Assembly: GCA_003214295.1 (NCBI GenBank) | Contig: QCLV01000006.1 | Location: 1 to 63,199, forward strand | DNA from: Prochlorococcus sp. AG-418-F08 | GTDB taxonomy: Bacteria > Cyanobacteriota > Cyanobacteriia > PCC-6307 > Cyanobiaceae | Direction of reading: 5' to 3' | Length of the DNA: 63,199 bases | Program-made: the position numbers and the translations under genes | Shown here: positions 38,593 through 47,160 of the stretch, piece by piece | Layout of the letters: every line of letters starts with the position of its first letter | Position numbering within the stretch: position 1 is the first letter of the stretch | The notes under the pieces: model-generated | Told to the model about the DNA's origin: nothing | Databases searched by the model: none | The model's input: only the letters and a program-made list of their open reading frames with translations

Positions 38593-41482
38593 TTTTAAGA
38601 TATTTTGCTGTATAGCTTGCTGGATGTTTAGCTACTTCTTCGGGAATACCTTCAGCAATAATTTCTCCACCTTTATCTCCTCCATCTGGTCCTAAATCAA
38701 TGATCCAATCAGAACATCTAATTACATCTAAATTATGTTCTATAACAATTACGGAATTCCCTTTATCTACCAAACGCTGTATCACATCCATTAATTTATG
38801 AACGTCATAAAAACTTAAACCTGTAGTTGGTTCATCAATCAAATATAAAGTTTTTCCAGTAGCCCTTTTAGATAATTCTGTAGCTAACTTAACTCGTTGG
38901 GCCTCACCGCCAGATAATGTAGGAGCAGGCTGGCCTAATTTGACATATCCCAAACCGACATCTACCAACGTAGATAATCTATCAGCAGCTTGCGGTATAG
39001 CAGAAAAGGTTTCTGCGGCTTGTTCAACAGTCATCTCTAAAACATCGGATATATTAAAACCTTTGTATTTAACTTGAAGAGTTTCCCTATTAAAACGGGC
39101 CCCTTTGCAAACTTCACATTGAACATATACATCAGGCAAAAAATTCATTTCAATAACGTTAACTCCTTGGCCTTTACATGCTTCGCATCTTCCTCCTTTG
39201 ACATTAAAGCTAAATTGACCAGCCTGATAACCTCTTGCTTTTGCTTCTACTGTGGCAGTAAATATCTGCCTTATAGGATCAAAAGCACCAGTATATGTAG
39301 CAGGATTGGATCTTGGTGTTCTTCCTATTGGAGATTGATCAATAACGATAACTTTATCAATTGCCTTTATACCCTTTAACTCTTTTACACCCTGAGGAAA
39401 AGGGACTTTTAATCCTAGAGAGTGACATAATGCAGGATGAAGTAATTCATTTATCAAAGTGCTCTTCCCACTTCCACTTACACCAGTTACAGAAACTAAT
39501 CTTCCTAAAGGAAATTCAACAGAAATATTTTTTAAATTATTTTTAGAGCAATTATTTAAAATTAAACTTTTTTTTACAGATGATCTACGTTCTTTTGGAG
39601 TAGGAATCGATTTCCTACCACTGAGATAAGCACCAGTTAATGACTTTTCTGAATTTAAGACATCTTGATAAGATCCTTTAGCAATTATTTCCCCACCATA
39701 AACACCTGCCCCTGGACCAATATCTACTAAATAATCCGCGGATTTCATAGTATCTTCATCATGTTCAACGACAACCAAAGTATTTCCCAAGTCTCTTAAG
39801 CTTTTTAATGTTTCTAATAATCTGTCATTATCTCTCTGATGCAAACCAATACTTGGTTCATCTAATACATATAAAACGCCAGTAAGGCCTGCACCTATTT
39901 GCGTAGCCAATCTAATACGCTGAGCCTCACCACCAGACAAAGTCATGGCTGGTCTATCTAAAGTCAAATAATCTAAACCTACATTAATTAAAAACTTCAA
40001 ACGTAAACGAATCTCTTTTAAAACCAATTCACCTATCTGCTTTTGTTTTTCTGATAAAGATATATTTTCTTTCTTAGTCTTAGCTATACCCATTAAGCGC
40101 TCTACATGATTTAGGGTTTCAGAAACGCTTATAGAAGTTAAGTCAGTAATGTTGTATGGACCAAGTTTAACGGCCAAAGCCTCAGGTCTTAATCTTTTTC
40201 CAGAACATGTTTTACAGGGAACTAATTCTTGATACTTTTCTAATTTTTGTTTAACTGATTCTCCATTAGCTTCATTCAATTGCCTTTCTAATATTGGTAA
40301 AATCCCCTCAAAAGGTCTTTCAAAACCACTAGAAGTTTTAAAACGACTATCAGCTTGAATTAATATTGGCTTATCTGATCCCAAAAGTAAAACTTGTTTT
40401 TGCAAATCACTTAAATCTTTCCAAGGAGTTTTTAATTCAAAACCATAAGCTTGTCCTACAGAATAAAGTAAAGAGAAGTAATAAGTATTATCTTTCTCAC
40501 TCCAAGGAGCTATTGCAGCATAAACAGGCAATGTTTTGTCAGGTATAACTCTATCTGCAGTAAATTTTTTTAAATAACCAATCCCATGACAATCTGGACA
40601 GGCACCATAGGGGCTATTAAAGGAAAATAATCTAGGAGAAAGTTCTTCGACAATAGAGCCATGTACAGGACATGCATAATTTTCTGAGTAAAGTTTTTCT
40701 CTGTCTAAATTAGAAGGTAAATTTTCTCCTTTTTTTGGAACAACTTCTACTATTGCTAAGCCATCACCTCTTTTGAGACAAGTTTGTAGTGAATCGTTTA
40801 ATCTTTCTTGTATTCCTTCTCTTGCAATTAATCTATCAACTACTACCTCAATATTATGAATTTGATTTTTATCTAATTCAATACTATCAGCAAGTTCTCT
40901 TACCTCTCCATTAATTCTTACTCTAGCAAATCCTTCAGCAGCTAGTCCGCTTATTAATTTTGTATGTGTTCCTTTCTTACCTCTTACAACAGGAGCCAAC
41001 AATTGGTACCTTGTTCCTTCTGGTAAAAGAAGAATTTGATCCACCATTTCGTCAATTGTTTGAGGCGCAATTGGAATCCCGCAGTGGTGACAATGCGGCT
41101 CACCAGCACGACCAAACAATAATCTTAAATAATCTTGTATTTCTGTTACTGTTCCAACTGTTGATCGAGGATTATGACTTGTGGATTTTTGATCAATTGA
41201 AATAGCAGGTGATAAACCTTCGATATTATCAACATCTGGTTTATCTACTTGACCCAAAAATTGCCTTGCGTATGCAGAAAGACTCTCAACATATCTTCTT
41301 TGACCTTCAGCAAAAATAGTATCAAAGGCTAAAGAACTTTTACCACTTCCACTAACACCTGTAAAAACTATAAATTTATTCCTAGGAAGAGAAAGATCGA
41401 TATTTTTTAAATTATGCTGACGAGCTCCCCTAATATTAATTGAGTTATCTTCTCCAAAACTACTATCAATTTTATTAACCAT
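38579..41482 (-). CDS. uvrA: Excinuclease ABC subunit A
   Basis: Damage-recognition ATPase of nucleotide excision repair. The 967 residues show two ABC modules. The first Walker A is VFTGVSGSGKSSLAF near 38-52, and the second is VTGVSGSGKSTL in the second half. Two zinc motifs are seen (CHHCG; CEACKGQG with CEVCKG). Two signature segments, TLSGGEAQR, are present. The C-terminus is ASYTAKYLKKVLK. A perfect 12-bp tandem repeat covers the stop codon region (38569-38592). recN lies upstream, just across 54 bp, on the same strand. Confidence 0.97.
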   Translation of the reverse strand: MVNKIDSSFGEDNSINIRGARQHNLKNIDLSLPRNKFIVFTGVSGSGKSSLAFDTIFAEGQRRYVESLSAYARQFLGQVDKPDVDNIEGLSPAISIDQKSTSHNPRSTVGTVTEIQDYLRLLFGRAGEPHCHHCGIPIAPQTIDEMVDQILLLPEGTRYQLLAPVVRGKKGTHTKLISGLAAEGFARVRINGEVRELADSIELDKNQIHNIEVVVDRLIAREGIQERLNDSLQTCLKRGDGLAIVEVVPKKGENLPSNLDREKLYSENYACPVHGSIVEELSPRLFSFNSPYGACPDCHGIGYLKKFTADRVIPDKTLPVYAAIAPWSEKDNTYYFSLLYSVGQAYGFELKTPWKDLSDLQKQVLLLGSDKPILIQADSRFKTSSGFERPFEGILPILERQLNEANGESVKQKLEKYQELVPCKTCSGKRLRPEALAVKLGPYNITDLTSISVSETLNHVERLMGIAKTKKENISLSEKQKQIGELVLKEIRLRLKFLINVGLDYLTLDRPAMTLSGGEAQRIRLATQIGAGLTGVLYVLDEPSIGLHQRDNDRLLETLKSLRDLGNTLVVVEHDEDTMKSADYLVDIGPGAGVYGGEIIAKGSYQDVLNSEKSLTGAYLSGRKSIPTPKERRSSVKKSLILNNCSKNNLKNISVEFPLGRLVSVTGVSGSGKSTLINELLHPALCHSLGLKVPFPQGVKELKGIKAIDKVIVIDQSPIGRTPRSNPATYTGAFDPIRQIFTATVEAKARGYQAGQFSFNVKGGRCEACKGQGVNVIEMNFLPDVYVQCEVCKGARFNRETLQVKYKGFNISDVLEMTVEQAAETFSAIPQAADRLSTLVDVGLGYVKLGQPAPTLSGGEAQRVKLATELSKRATGKTLYLIDEPTTGLSFYDVHKLMDVIQRLVDKGNSVIVIEHNLDVIRCSDWIIDLGPDGGDKGGEIIAEGIPEEVAKHPASYTAKYLKKVLK

Positions 41483-41536
41483 GTTTAAATCTAGATTATG
41501 ATTTAAAAAGGATATTATAGTAGAATTTTTTCTATT

Positions 41537-43216
41537 TTACGCAGCTGAGCGATCAAGAAGTCTAGAGGCATATTCGTTTACTTCGCATGAACCTCCACCT
41601 ATAAGTTCTATTAGTTCATTTTTTCTTTGATTTTTTGTAGTTAGTTTTGCAATTGAAGTATAAGTTATTCCATTAACTACATTTTTATTAACTTTGAAAT
41701 GGGCTTGTCCCCTAGCAGCTAGGAAGGGCTGATGTGTAATACATAAAACTTGTTGATTTTTAGAAATTTCTTTTATAAGCTCAACCAAAGAAAATAGAGA
41801 TTTACCACTTAAACCACTATCAATTTCATCTAAAAAGAAAGTATTGGGTTGTTTAGAAATACTAGATTTAATAGCTAATAAAAATCTTGACATTTCTCCG
41901 CCAGAAATAACATTTGATAATGGAGCAAGCTTCTGATCAGGATTAGCCGAAAACAAAAATTTTATATTGTCAATTCCATCCCCCGAGGGCTGACCTTTGG
42001 AAAATTGAATTGAAAAATTTGAATTTTCTAAACCTAAATTACTTAAAATCGACATTACTGAATTTTGTAACTTTCTAGCAACCTTTTTTCTTTCGTTAGA
42101 TTGAATGATAAATAAAGAATTTAAGCTACTCTCAAAATTTTCAATTTGAGCTTTAATGTTGCAAATCTCATTACCTCGATCATTTTGCTGCAAATATGTC
42201 TTTAATTGGTCACGCTTTTCAATTAATTGAGGTAAACCTAATGAAAAAGTTCTCTCCAAGTTTTTTAAAAAAAATAATCTTTTTTGTATTTCTGGAAGAT
42301 CATTATTGTAATTTTCTACATCTTGCAAATATGAGTTCAAAGCAAAAATTAAATCTTCAATATCAGCATGGATGTTTAATAATTTCTCTCTAAATTTTTG
42401 AATCTTTAAATCGAAATCTGCTGTTTTATTTAAAATTTTTATTGATTGATTTATCAAAGATGTTACTGAGGGTTCATCATGACTGTAGTTATTTAAGTTT
42501 TCTAATGATGATTTAATTGAATTATTAATTTCAAGATTATTTACAAGTTTATTTTCTAATAACTCCAACTCTAAAATTTCTTCACTGGAATTTAAGTCGG
42601 CTTCTTCTAAACTCTTCAACATTTGTTTAATTACCAAGTTATTTTCTGCTTGATTTCTAGAAGATTCTATTTTTTCATTTAGTAATCCTTTTAAAACACC
42701 AATTTTGCCCCATTTCTTTTTAATCTTTTCATTAGTATCTCTTAATTCTTGAGAACATAAGTCATCAATAATTAATCTTCTCTTATCTAAAGAATCAAAG
42801 ATAACAGTATCAGTCTGACCTGCGAAATCTATTAAAAATTGTCCAAGTTTTTCTAATGGTTGTTTATTAATTGAGAAATTGTTAAGGCTATATTTGGATA
42901 AAATTTTATTATTTTTTTTATAAGATTTTCTTTTAATTTTTAGTTGTGCGGAATTTATTTCAAAGCCATTACAGGTCAACCAATTATTAATTTCAGAAGA
43001 AGAAGAAAATGTTGCCTCAATAACGCAAAAATCTTTTCCTGGACGTATTAAATGTTTTAGAGGTATATTGGTTCCACCAAATAGAGCATTTAGGGAATCC
43101 AAAATAAGTGATTTTCCTGAACCTGAATCACCAGTTATGATATTCAAACCTTTTTCAAAATTAATTTCTATAATTTCTATTAAGGCAATATTTTCTATTT
43201 TTAATTGTATTAACAT
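41537..43216 (-). CDS. recN: DNA repair protein RecN (SMC-like ATPase)
   Basis: SMC-family ATPase in double-strand break repair. The 559-residue sequence starts MLIQLKIENIALIEIIEINF, with Walker A GDSGSGKS at 29-36. A long coiled-coil region (about 150-380) follows, then the signature SGGEMSRFLLAIK near 437 and Walker B FFLDEIDSGLSG. HQPFLAARGQAHF is the D/H-loop region. It is transcribed toward uvrA (54 bp), forming a repair pair next to the origin, and divergently from the UbiB-like gene. Confidence 0.95.
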   Translation of the reverse strand: MLIQLKIENIALIEIIEINFEKGLNIITGDSGSGKSLILDSLNALFGGTNIPLKHLIRPGKDFCVIEATFSSSSEINNWLTCNGFEINSAQLKIKRKSYKKNNKILSKYSLNNFSINKQPLEKLGQFLIDFAGQTDTVIFDSLDKRRLIIDDLCSQELRDTNEKIKKKWGKIGVLKGLLNEKIESSRNQAENNLVIKQMLKSLEEADLNSSEEILELELLENKLVNNLEINNSIKSSLENLNNYSHDEPSVTSLINQSIKILNKTADFDLKIQKFREKLLNIHADIEDLIFALNSYLQDVENYNNDLPEIQKRLFFLKNLERTFSLGLPQLIEKRDQLKTYLQQNDRGNEICNIKAQIENFESSLNSLFIIQSNERKKVARKLQNSVMSILSNLGLENSNFSIQFSKGQPSGDGIDNIKFLFSANPDQKLAPLSNVISGGEMSRFLLAIKSSISKQPNTFFLDEIDSGLSGKSLFSLVELIKEISKNQQVLCITHQPFLAARGQAHFKVNKNVVNGITYTSIAKLTTKNQRKNELIELIGGGSCEVNEYASRLLDRSAA

Positions 43217-43284
43217 GATAAATCTTCCATATAGAAAAATTAACTTCTTTTTAAAAAAAATAAAGGGCTTAAATATATAAAGTT

Positions 43285-45141
43285 ATGAAAGAAGATTTTA
43301 CTGATTTTATCGAGGTATCTGGGCTCTTAAATTATGATCCAGATACAATATCAAAAATTTACAAAAAAAATCCTAAAAGACTTTTAAAAAGACTTTGGCA
43401 AACACTCATACCTATTTTTGCTTACTTATTTTCTGTTGGGTGGGATAAATTAACTGGAAGATTGAAAAATGAACAGCAAGCCAGATTTAGAGCACGTGAA
43501 TTAACAAATTTGTTAGTAGAACTTGGACCTGCATTTGTTAAAGCAGGTCAAGCATTATCTACAAGACCAGATATTATTCCTGGGATTCTTCTAGAAGAAT
43601 TATCTGAATTACAAGACCAGCTGCCTGGTTTTGATGGGGATAAAGCAATGGAATTAATTGAAGAAGATTTAGGAAACAAAATAGACAACATTTTTTTAGA
43701 GATTGATAAAGAGCCAATTTCTGCTGCATCTTTGGGGCAAGTTCACAAAGCCAAATTAAAAAATGAAGAAGTAGTTGCAGTTAAAGTTCAACGACCAGGT
43801 TTAAGAGAACAAATAACTTTAGATCTTTATATAGTTAGAAATATTGCTTATTGGCTAAAAAATAATATTGGATTGATAAGAAGTGATCTCGTGGCCTTAA
43901 TTGATGAATTAGGTAAAAGAGTTTTTGAGGAAATGGATTACTTAAATGAAGCTAAGAATGCCGAAACGTTTAGAGATATGCATAAACATAACCAAATGAT
44001 TGCCGTACCAAAAATTTATAAAGAGATAACATCAAGAAGAGTTTTAACTATGGAATGGATTGATGGGACAAAATTAACCAATTTAGAAGAGGTAAAAGAG
44101 TTAGGGATCGACCCCGATAAAATGATTGATATAGGAGTTCAGTGTAGTTTAGAACAACTTCTTGAACATGGTTTTTTTCATGCAGATCCACATCCAGGCA
44201 ATTTATTGGCTTTAAACGATGGCCGTTTATGTTACCTAGATTTTGGAATGATGAGTGAAGTTTCGAGAGACTCTAGGTCTGGATTAATACAAGCAGTAGT
44301 ACATCTAGTAAATAAAAACTTCGATAAATTATCTAAAGATTTCGTAAAGTTGGGATTTTTATCCGAAGAAGTAAATCTAGAACCAATAGTACCAGCATTT
44401 CAAGATGTTTTTATTAATGCTGTGGAACAAGGCGTTTCAAAAATGGATTTCAAAAGCGTTACAGACGATATGTCTGGAGTTATGTATAAATTTCCTTTCA
44501 AATTACCTCCATATTATGCACTTATAATTAGGTCATTACTAACATTAGAAGGAATTGCTCTAAGCGTAGACCCAGATTTTAAAATATTAGGTGCGGCTTA
44601 TCCATATTTCGCAAGAAGATTAATGGAAGATCCTGATCCACAATTACGAGAAAGCTTGAAAGAAATGCTTTTTGATAATAAAAAATTTAACTGGGAACGT
44701 TTAGAAGACCTTCTTGCCAACGCAGCAAAGCAGACAAATCTTGATCTAGAAAAACTTTTAGATGAAGTAATAAATCTTCTCTTCTCTCCAAAAGGAGGTT
44801 TTCTAAGAAATGAAATCGTTGAAAGTTTAACAAATCAAATCGATTTAATTGGTTTAAAAATATTGAAAAATTTAAATAATTATCTTCCAAACGCAATAAA
44901 AATTAATACGGTCGATGCAAATAACAATTTAAGTGATTTTATAATGTATGTGGAACCCTTTAGAAACTTTTTTGAGATTTTACAAAAAGTACCTAATTAC
45001 TCTGTAGATATTTTTCTTAAAAGGATACCTAGACTTATAAATGAACCTTATACCAAGGAAATGGGTATAAAAATTGCAAAAAAAGTAACCGAGAAAGGGG
45101 TAGTTAGACTTGTAAAAATTGCTGCTGGTGCAAATATTTAG
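43285..45141 (+). CDS. ABC1/UbiB/COQ8-family atypical kinase
   Basis: A 618-residue UbiB-family protein. KAGQ at 86-89 belongs to the KxGQ motif, AAS at 148-150 is the glycine-poor loop of the family, K168 in VAVKVQRPG is the lysine, HADPHPGN holds catalytic-loop residues, and YLDFGM is the DFG equivalent. The C-terminal extension is long (after about 400) with little membrane character except near the end. The family supports quinone and lipid metabolism; in cyanobacteria plastoquinone or tocopherol roles are possible, but the substrate is unknown. Divergent from recN across 68 bp. Confidence 0.92.
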   Translation: MKEDFTDFIEVSGLLNYDPDTISKIYKKNPKRLLKRLWQTLIPIFAYLFSVGWDKLTGRLKNEQQARFRARELTNLLVELGPAFVKAGQALSTRPDIIPGILLEELSELQDQLPGFDGDKAMELIEEDLGNKIDNIFLEIDKEPISAASLGQVHKAKLKNEEVVAVKVQRPGLREQITLDLYIVRNIAYWLKNNIGLIRSDLVALIDELGKRVFEEMDYLNEAKNAETFRDMHKHNQMIAVPKIYKEITSRRVLTMEWIDGTKLTNLEEVKELGIDPDKMIDIGVQCSLEQLLEHGFFHADPHPGNLLALNDGRLCYLDFGMMSEVSRDSRSGLIQAVVHLVNKNFDKLSKDFVKLGFLSEEVNLEPIVPAFQDVFINAVEQGVSKMDFKSVTDDMSGVMYKFPFKLPPYYALIIRSLLTLEGIALSVDPDFKILGAAYPYFARRLMEDPDPQLRESLKEMLFDNKKFNWERLEDLLANAAKQTNLDLEKLLDEVINLLFSPKGGFLRNEIVESLTNQIDLIGLKILKNLNNYLPNAIKINTVDANNNLSDFIMYVEPFRNFFEILQKVPNYSVDIFLKRIPRLINEPYTKEMGIKIAKKVTEKGVVRLVKIAAGANI

Positions 45142-45142
45142 A

Positions 45143-45715
45143 ATGAAAATAAAAAGAACTTTAATTTTAAAAACATTTTTTATTTTGATAAGTTGTCAAT
45201 TTCTTTTTAATTCTTCAAAAGCTAATGCTGCTCAAGAAATTAAAATAATATACGGCATATTTTCTAGGACTATTGAAGTAAATTCATTAAAAATGTTTGC
45301 TGAGGAGGCTATTTCAACAAAAAAATTAAAAAAAATTTTAAATGCGACTGGATCACCTGAAAAAAATATTAGATCTGTATTAAATAAAGATTTTGAGATA
45401 CCTATTACTGTTGCAAGTAAATTAGTATATTCAGAGATAGGAAATGTTTTCTTGACAAGACTTTCCTCTATTATCCAAACGCCTAGAGCAGATGATGAAA
45501 GAACTGGAATGTTAGCTCTAAGAGCAAGTATTATTCAAGGAATTCATAAAGGAAATGGAAAAATAAATTTGATAAGGTTTTTTGAAAGTTATCCAACTCA
45601 AACTGTAATCTTAGATGTTAGCGCTTTGAGCAAAGTTATGAATAAAGTAGAATCAATTTCAGAACTACTAGACTTTTTTACAAATTCTCCTCTTGAAAAA
45701 ATTAAAACGAATTAA
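45143..45715 (+). CDS. Exported DUF1400-like protein, stand-alone
   Basis: A 190-residue protein with an N-terminal signal peptide (hydrophobic residues about 7-22 followed by NSSKANAAQ). The mature part, EIKIIYGIFSRTIEVNSLKMFAEE, then LNKDFEIPITVASKLVYSEIGNVFL and ALRASIIQGIHKGNGKINLIRFFESYP, resembles the DUF1400 domain that precedes alpha/beta hydrolases in cyanobacteria. Here no hydrolase domain follows. ATG 45143 starts one base after the previous stop; the frame also runs 8 codons back into that gene, which I reject. Probably periplasmic or lumenal. Function unknown. Confidence 0.8.
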   Translation: MKIKRTLILKTFFILISCQFLFNSSKANAAQEIKIIYGIFSRTIEVNSLKMFAEEAISTKKLKKILNATGSPEKNIRSVLNKDFEIPITVASKLVYSEIGNVFLTRLSSIIQTPRADDERTGMLALRASIIQGIHKGNGKINLIRFFESYPTQTVILDVSALSKVMNKVESISELLDFFTNSPLEKIKTN

Positions 45716-45721
45716 ACAGCT

Positions 45722-46825
45722 ATGGTGTTTTTAAATAAAATCAAAAATAAACTACAAATCAATTACAGAAAAAAAAGATGGCCGGGTCTCATCGAAGCTT
45801 ACAAACAATATCTTCCAGTCACAAAGAAAACTCCTATTATCTCTCTAAATGAAGGAAATACTCCCTTAATTTTTAGTCATTCAATTAGCAGATTAATTGG
45901 AAATGGAACAAAAGTTTTCCTGAAATATGATGGTCTAAATCCTACAGGTTCTTTTAAAGATCGTGGAATGACTATGGCTATCAGTAAAGCTAAAGAAGAA
46001 GGCCGTGAAGCTGTTATTTGTGCAAGTACAGGTAACACTTCTGCTGCTGCTGCTGCTTATGCTTCAAGAGGAGGATTAAAACCTTATGTTTTAATTCCTG
46101 AAGGGTTTGTGGCACAAGGAAAGCTTGCACAAGCTCTAATGTATGGAGCTGAGATAATATCTATTAATGGAAACTTTGATAAAGCTTTAGAAATTGTAAG
46201 AGATTTATCTTCAGAGCATCCCATAGAACTTGTTAATTCAGTTAATCCATATCGAATAGAAGGTCAAAAGACAGCTGCATTTGAAATTGTTGATGACTTA
46301 GGTATTGCGCCCGATTGGCTTTGTATCCCTATGGGAAATGCAGGAAATATAACTGCTTACTGGTTAGGATTTAAAGAATATGCACAAATCAAAAGAAAAA
46401 TAAAATTGCCAATTATGATGGGGTTTCAATCTGAGGGATCTGCTCCATTAGTAAAAAATATAATAGTTAAAGATCCGGAAACAATAGCAACAGCTATAAG
46501 GATTGGGAATCCTGTTAATAGAGAAAAAGCTAAAAAGGTAAAAAAAGAAAGCAAAGGAGATTTTCAATCAGTTACAGATGAAGAGATAATAAATGCTTAT
46601 AAAATACTTGCTAAAGAGGGAGTCTTTTGTGAACCAGCCAGCGCAGCATCAGTGGCTGGACTAATTAAGAATAAAAATAGAATTCAAAAAGAATCTACTA
46701 TCGTTTGTGTTCTTACGGGAAATGGATTAAAAGATCCTGACTGCGCTATAAAAAATAATGATGCGATTTTTAGAAAAAATATTGAACCTTCATTAAAAAA
46801 TATTACCAAAATCTTAGGTTACTAA
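45722..46825 (+). CDS. thrC: Threonine synthase
   Basis: PLP enzyme converting O-phosphohomoserine to threonine. It is 367 residues, the short class. GSFKDRGMT carries the PLP lysine. [19 protein letters not shown] is the phosphate loop; a GCT run of five codons encodes part of it. GFQSEGSAP and [10 protein letters not shown] are typical. It lies 6 bp after the DUF1400-like gene and is the last gene before the origin, transcribed toward it, so replication leaving the origin leftward meets it head-on. Confidence 0.95.
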   Translation: MVFLNKIKNKLQINYRKKRWPGLIEAYKQYLPVTKKTPIISLNEGNTPLIFSHSISRLIGNGTKVFLKYDGLNPTGSFKDRGMTMAISKAKEEGREAVICASTGNTSAAAAAYASRGGLKPYVLIPEGFVAQGKLAQALMYGAEIISINGNFDKALEIVRDLSSEHPIELVNSVNPYRIEGQKTAAFEIVDDLGIAPDWLCIPMGNAGNITAYWLGFKEYAQIKRKIKLPIMMGFQSEGSAPLVKNIIVKDPETIATAIRIGNPVNREKAKKVKKESKGDFQSVTDEEIINAYKILAKEGVFCEPASAASVAGLIKNKNRIQKESTIVCVLTGNGLKDPDCAIKNNDAIFRKNIEPSLKNITKILGY

Positions 46826-46845
46826 TATCCAAAACAATTAGTGTC

Positions 46846-46854
46846 TGTGGAAAT
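46846..46854 (-). promoter_or_regulatory. DnaA box 1
   Basis: On the minus strand it reads ATTTCCACA, 8 of 9 to TTTTCCACA. It is the box nearest thrC, and the only one of the four on this strand. Confidence 0.6.
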
Positions 46855-46877
46855 CAATTAAAAATAAATTTTAATTG
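46855..46877. repeat. AT-only inverted repeat in oriC
   Basis: CAATTAAAA and TTTTAATTG form a 9-bp perfect stem with a 5-base loop. There is no T tract after it on the plus strand, so it is a poor terminator for thrC. It abuts DnaA box 1 and may be an unwinding or protein-binding site. Confidence 0.55.
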
Positions 46878-46964
46878 TTGAAAAAAAAGAAAAAAATAAT
46901 TTTATTTGTTAATTAAACAAAAGACTATTAAACATAGCTAATTTTATTCAACAAATAAAAAACT

Positions 46965-46973
46965 TTTTCCACC
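46965..46973 (+). promoter_or_regulatory. DnaA box 2
   Basis: TTTTCCACC, 8 of 9 to TTTTCCACA. Confidence 0.55.
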
Positions 46974-47018
46974 TACATTAATACTCGTAAACTTAGTTAG
47001 AGTGGTTTTAAAATAATA

Positions 47019-47036
47019 AATTCCACAGTTTCCACA
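47019..47036 (+). promoter_or_regulatory. Tandem DnaA boxes 3 and 4
   Basis: AATTCCACA (7 of 9) and GTTTCCACA (8 of 9) abut exactly, in the same orientation. Four bases separate box 4 from the CTA triplets, the arrangement described for origin-unwinding modules. Confidence 0.68.
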
Positions 47037-47040
47037 GATA

Positions 47041-47055
47041 CTACTACTACTAATA
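47041..47055 (+). promoter_or_regulatory. DnaA-trio-like element
   Basis: The plus strand reads CTA four times and then ATA; the complementary strand, read 3' to 5', is GAT four times and TAT. The DnaA-trio consensus is 3'-(G/A)A(T/A)-5', and GAT fits it. Next comes an 11-base T run and an AT-rich stretch to about 47100, the likely unwinding site. The match to the motif is seen; the function is inferred. Confidence 0.62.
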
Positions 47056-47160
47056 ATTTTTTTTTTTAATATTATTTTTAATATAAGAAGAGAAAAATAC
47101 ATTATTGAATTTAATTTACGAAAAAAGTATATTGTAAATGTAAAAATGTTCCAGATTCTA

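Larger units (their letters stand above)
46826..47160. other. oriC: Chromosomal replication origin (oriC)
   Basis: This is a 335-bp gene-free stretch between thrC and dnaN, the position of oriC in Prochlorococcus. It holds four DnaA-box-like 9-mers, a run of CTA triplets and AT-rich tracts with an inverted repeat. In hand-counted third codon positions of the first 40 codons, pyrG on the left has G 2, C 4, T 11, A 23, while dnaN on the right has G 6, C 1, T 18, A 15, as expected if the leading strand changes here. No dnaA gene is nearby, normal for cyanobacteria. Confidence 0.88.

Noticed and set aside
46855..46877. Inverted repeat as terminator of thrC
   Set aside because: All stem pairs but one are A-T and no T tract follows on the transcribed strand; origin function is more plausible.
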